DNA of 5,189 nt from an uncultured Francisella sp. (GTDB taxonomy: Bacteria > Pseudomonadota > Gammaproteobacteria > Burkholderiales > Neisseriaceae). The position numbers and the translations under genes were made by a program. The notes beneath the pieces are model-generated. The model was not told where the DNA came from, made no database searches, and saw only the letters and a list, made by a program, of their open reading frames with translations. The first letter of the stretch is position 1. Every line of letters begins with the position of its first letter. Location of the stretch: NCBI GenBank assembly GCA_905373555.1, contig CAJPTP010000096.1, positions 1-5,189 on the forward strand. The letters are read 5' to 3'. Positions 4,809 to 5,189 of the stretch are shown one piece after another.

Positions 4809-5189
4809 CTACCGCCTTTGAATCTCAATCTTGGGCAAGCGCGGCTTGGGGCGCCTGATTTTTTGCAAAGGCAAAAGCAGCTCGGCTTGCCCTTCGAGCA
4901 CGACCTTGCCGTTTTGGTTGGTCACGGAGCAATCGAACACGCCGCGATTCTTTTCTTTGTCCAAGCTCGAGACCGTCACGGCGCAGGTGAGCGTGTCGCC
5001 CGGGCGCACGGGGCGAAGGAAACGCAGCTCTTGGCTCACATGAATGGATCCCATCCCGGGAAACACGACGCCCATCGCGGCGGCGATCAGGCTGGCCGTC
5101 CACATGCCATGCATGACCGGGCCTTTGAACGGGGTGGAGGCGGCGTACTGCGGATCCAAATGGATCGGGTTGACGTCGCCCGCCGCGAC
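4809..5189 (-). CDS. MaoC-type (R)-specific enoyl-CoA hydratase, 5'-truncated at the window edge
   Basis: The frame is open from the window edge to TAG at 4811-4809, giving 126 residues. The missing N-terminus is probably some 25-30 residues. The hot-dog fold hydratase motif is visible at once: GDVNPIHLD at residues 4-12, with Asp5 and His10 as the catalytic pair corresponding to Asp31/His36 of PhaJ. GPVMHGMWTASLIA (residues 23-36) and RPVRPGDTL are also typical of the family. Such enzymes add water to 2-trans-enoyl-CoA to give (R)-3-hydroxyacyl-CoA, linking fatty-acid oxidation to polyhydroxyalkanoate or other acyl-CoA routes. The exact substrate cannot be read from sequence. The C-terminal tail (QKIRRPKPRLPKIEIQRR) is unusually basic. 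TTG at 5159 is an internal leucine, not the start. The 218-base gap to the next gene argues against tight coupling. Confidence 0.9.
   Translation of the reverse strand, partial: VAAGDVNPIHLDPQYAASTPFKGPVMHGMWTASLIAAAMGVVFPGMGSIHVSQELRFLRPVRPGDTLTCAVTVSSLDKEKNRGVFDCSVTNQNGKVVLEGQAELLLPLQKIRRPKPRLPKIEIQRR

Noticed and set aside
3790..4821. 343-codon plus-strand frame opposite the carbonic-anhydrase-like gene
   Set aside because: It is antisense to a gene with clear motifs and shows no recognisable domain.

Overview
The window reads as chromosomal DNA of a GC-rich proteobacterium. A betaproteobacterium (Burkholderiales-like) is the best guess, from the S2 and cysteinyl-tRNA synthetase sequences and the C/G-ending codons with frequent TTG leucine. 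This is an impression from recognised proteins, not a computed phylogeny. I see no insertion sequence, phage gene, CRISPR array, tRNA or rRNA.

Left part (plus strand): an unrecognised, 5'-truncated gene runs in from the left edge and stops at 854. A 261-base gap follows, with a sigma70-like promoter, a terminator-like hairpin, a long T-rich stretch and a compact structured leader. Then comes rpsB (ribosomal protein S2), closed by a textbook intrinsic terminator. The gene expected next, tsf, is absent. Instead a 237-base gap with a 14-base palindrome and a hairpin beside the ribosome binding site leads to cysS (cysteinyl-tRNA synthetase), which has its own terminator. Both recognised plus-strand genes serve translation.

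Right part (minus strand): a 5'-truncated MaoC-type (PhaJ-like) enoyl-CoA hydratase gene enters from the right edge. After a 218-base gap with a quadruplex-type G tract and small repeats comes a gamma-carbonic-anhydrase family gene (YrdA/PaaY-like). It converges on cysS. The 379-base convergent gap is full of terminators and inverted repeats and has no gene I can support.

The most interesting items are regulatory: a nested stem structure, with a possible pseudoknot, just before the rpsB ribosome binding site; the split of rpsB from tsf; and the dense hairpins between the genes. I do not see a clearly new multi-gene system.
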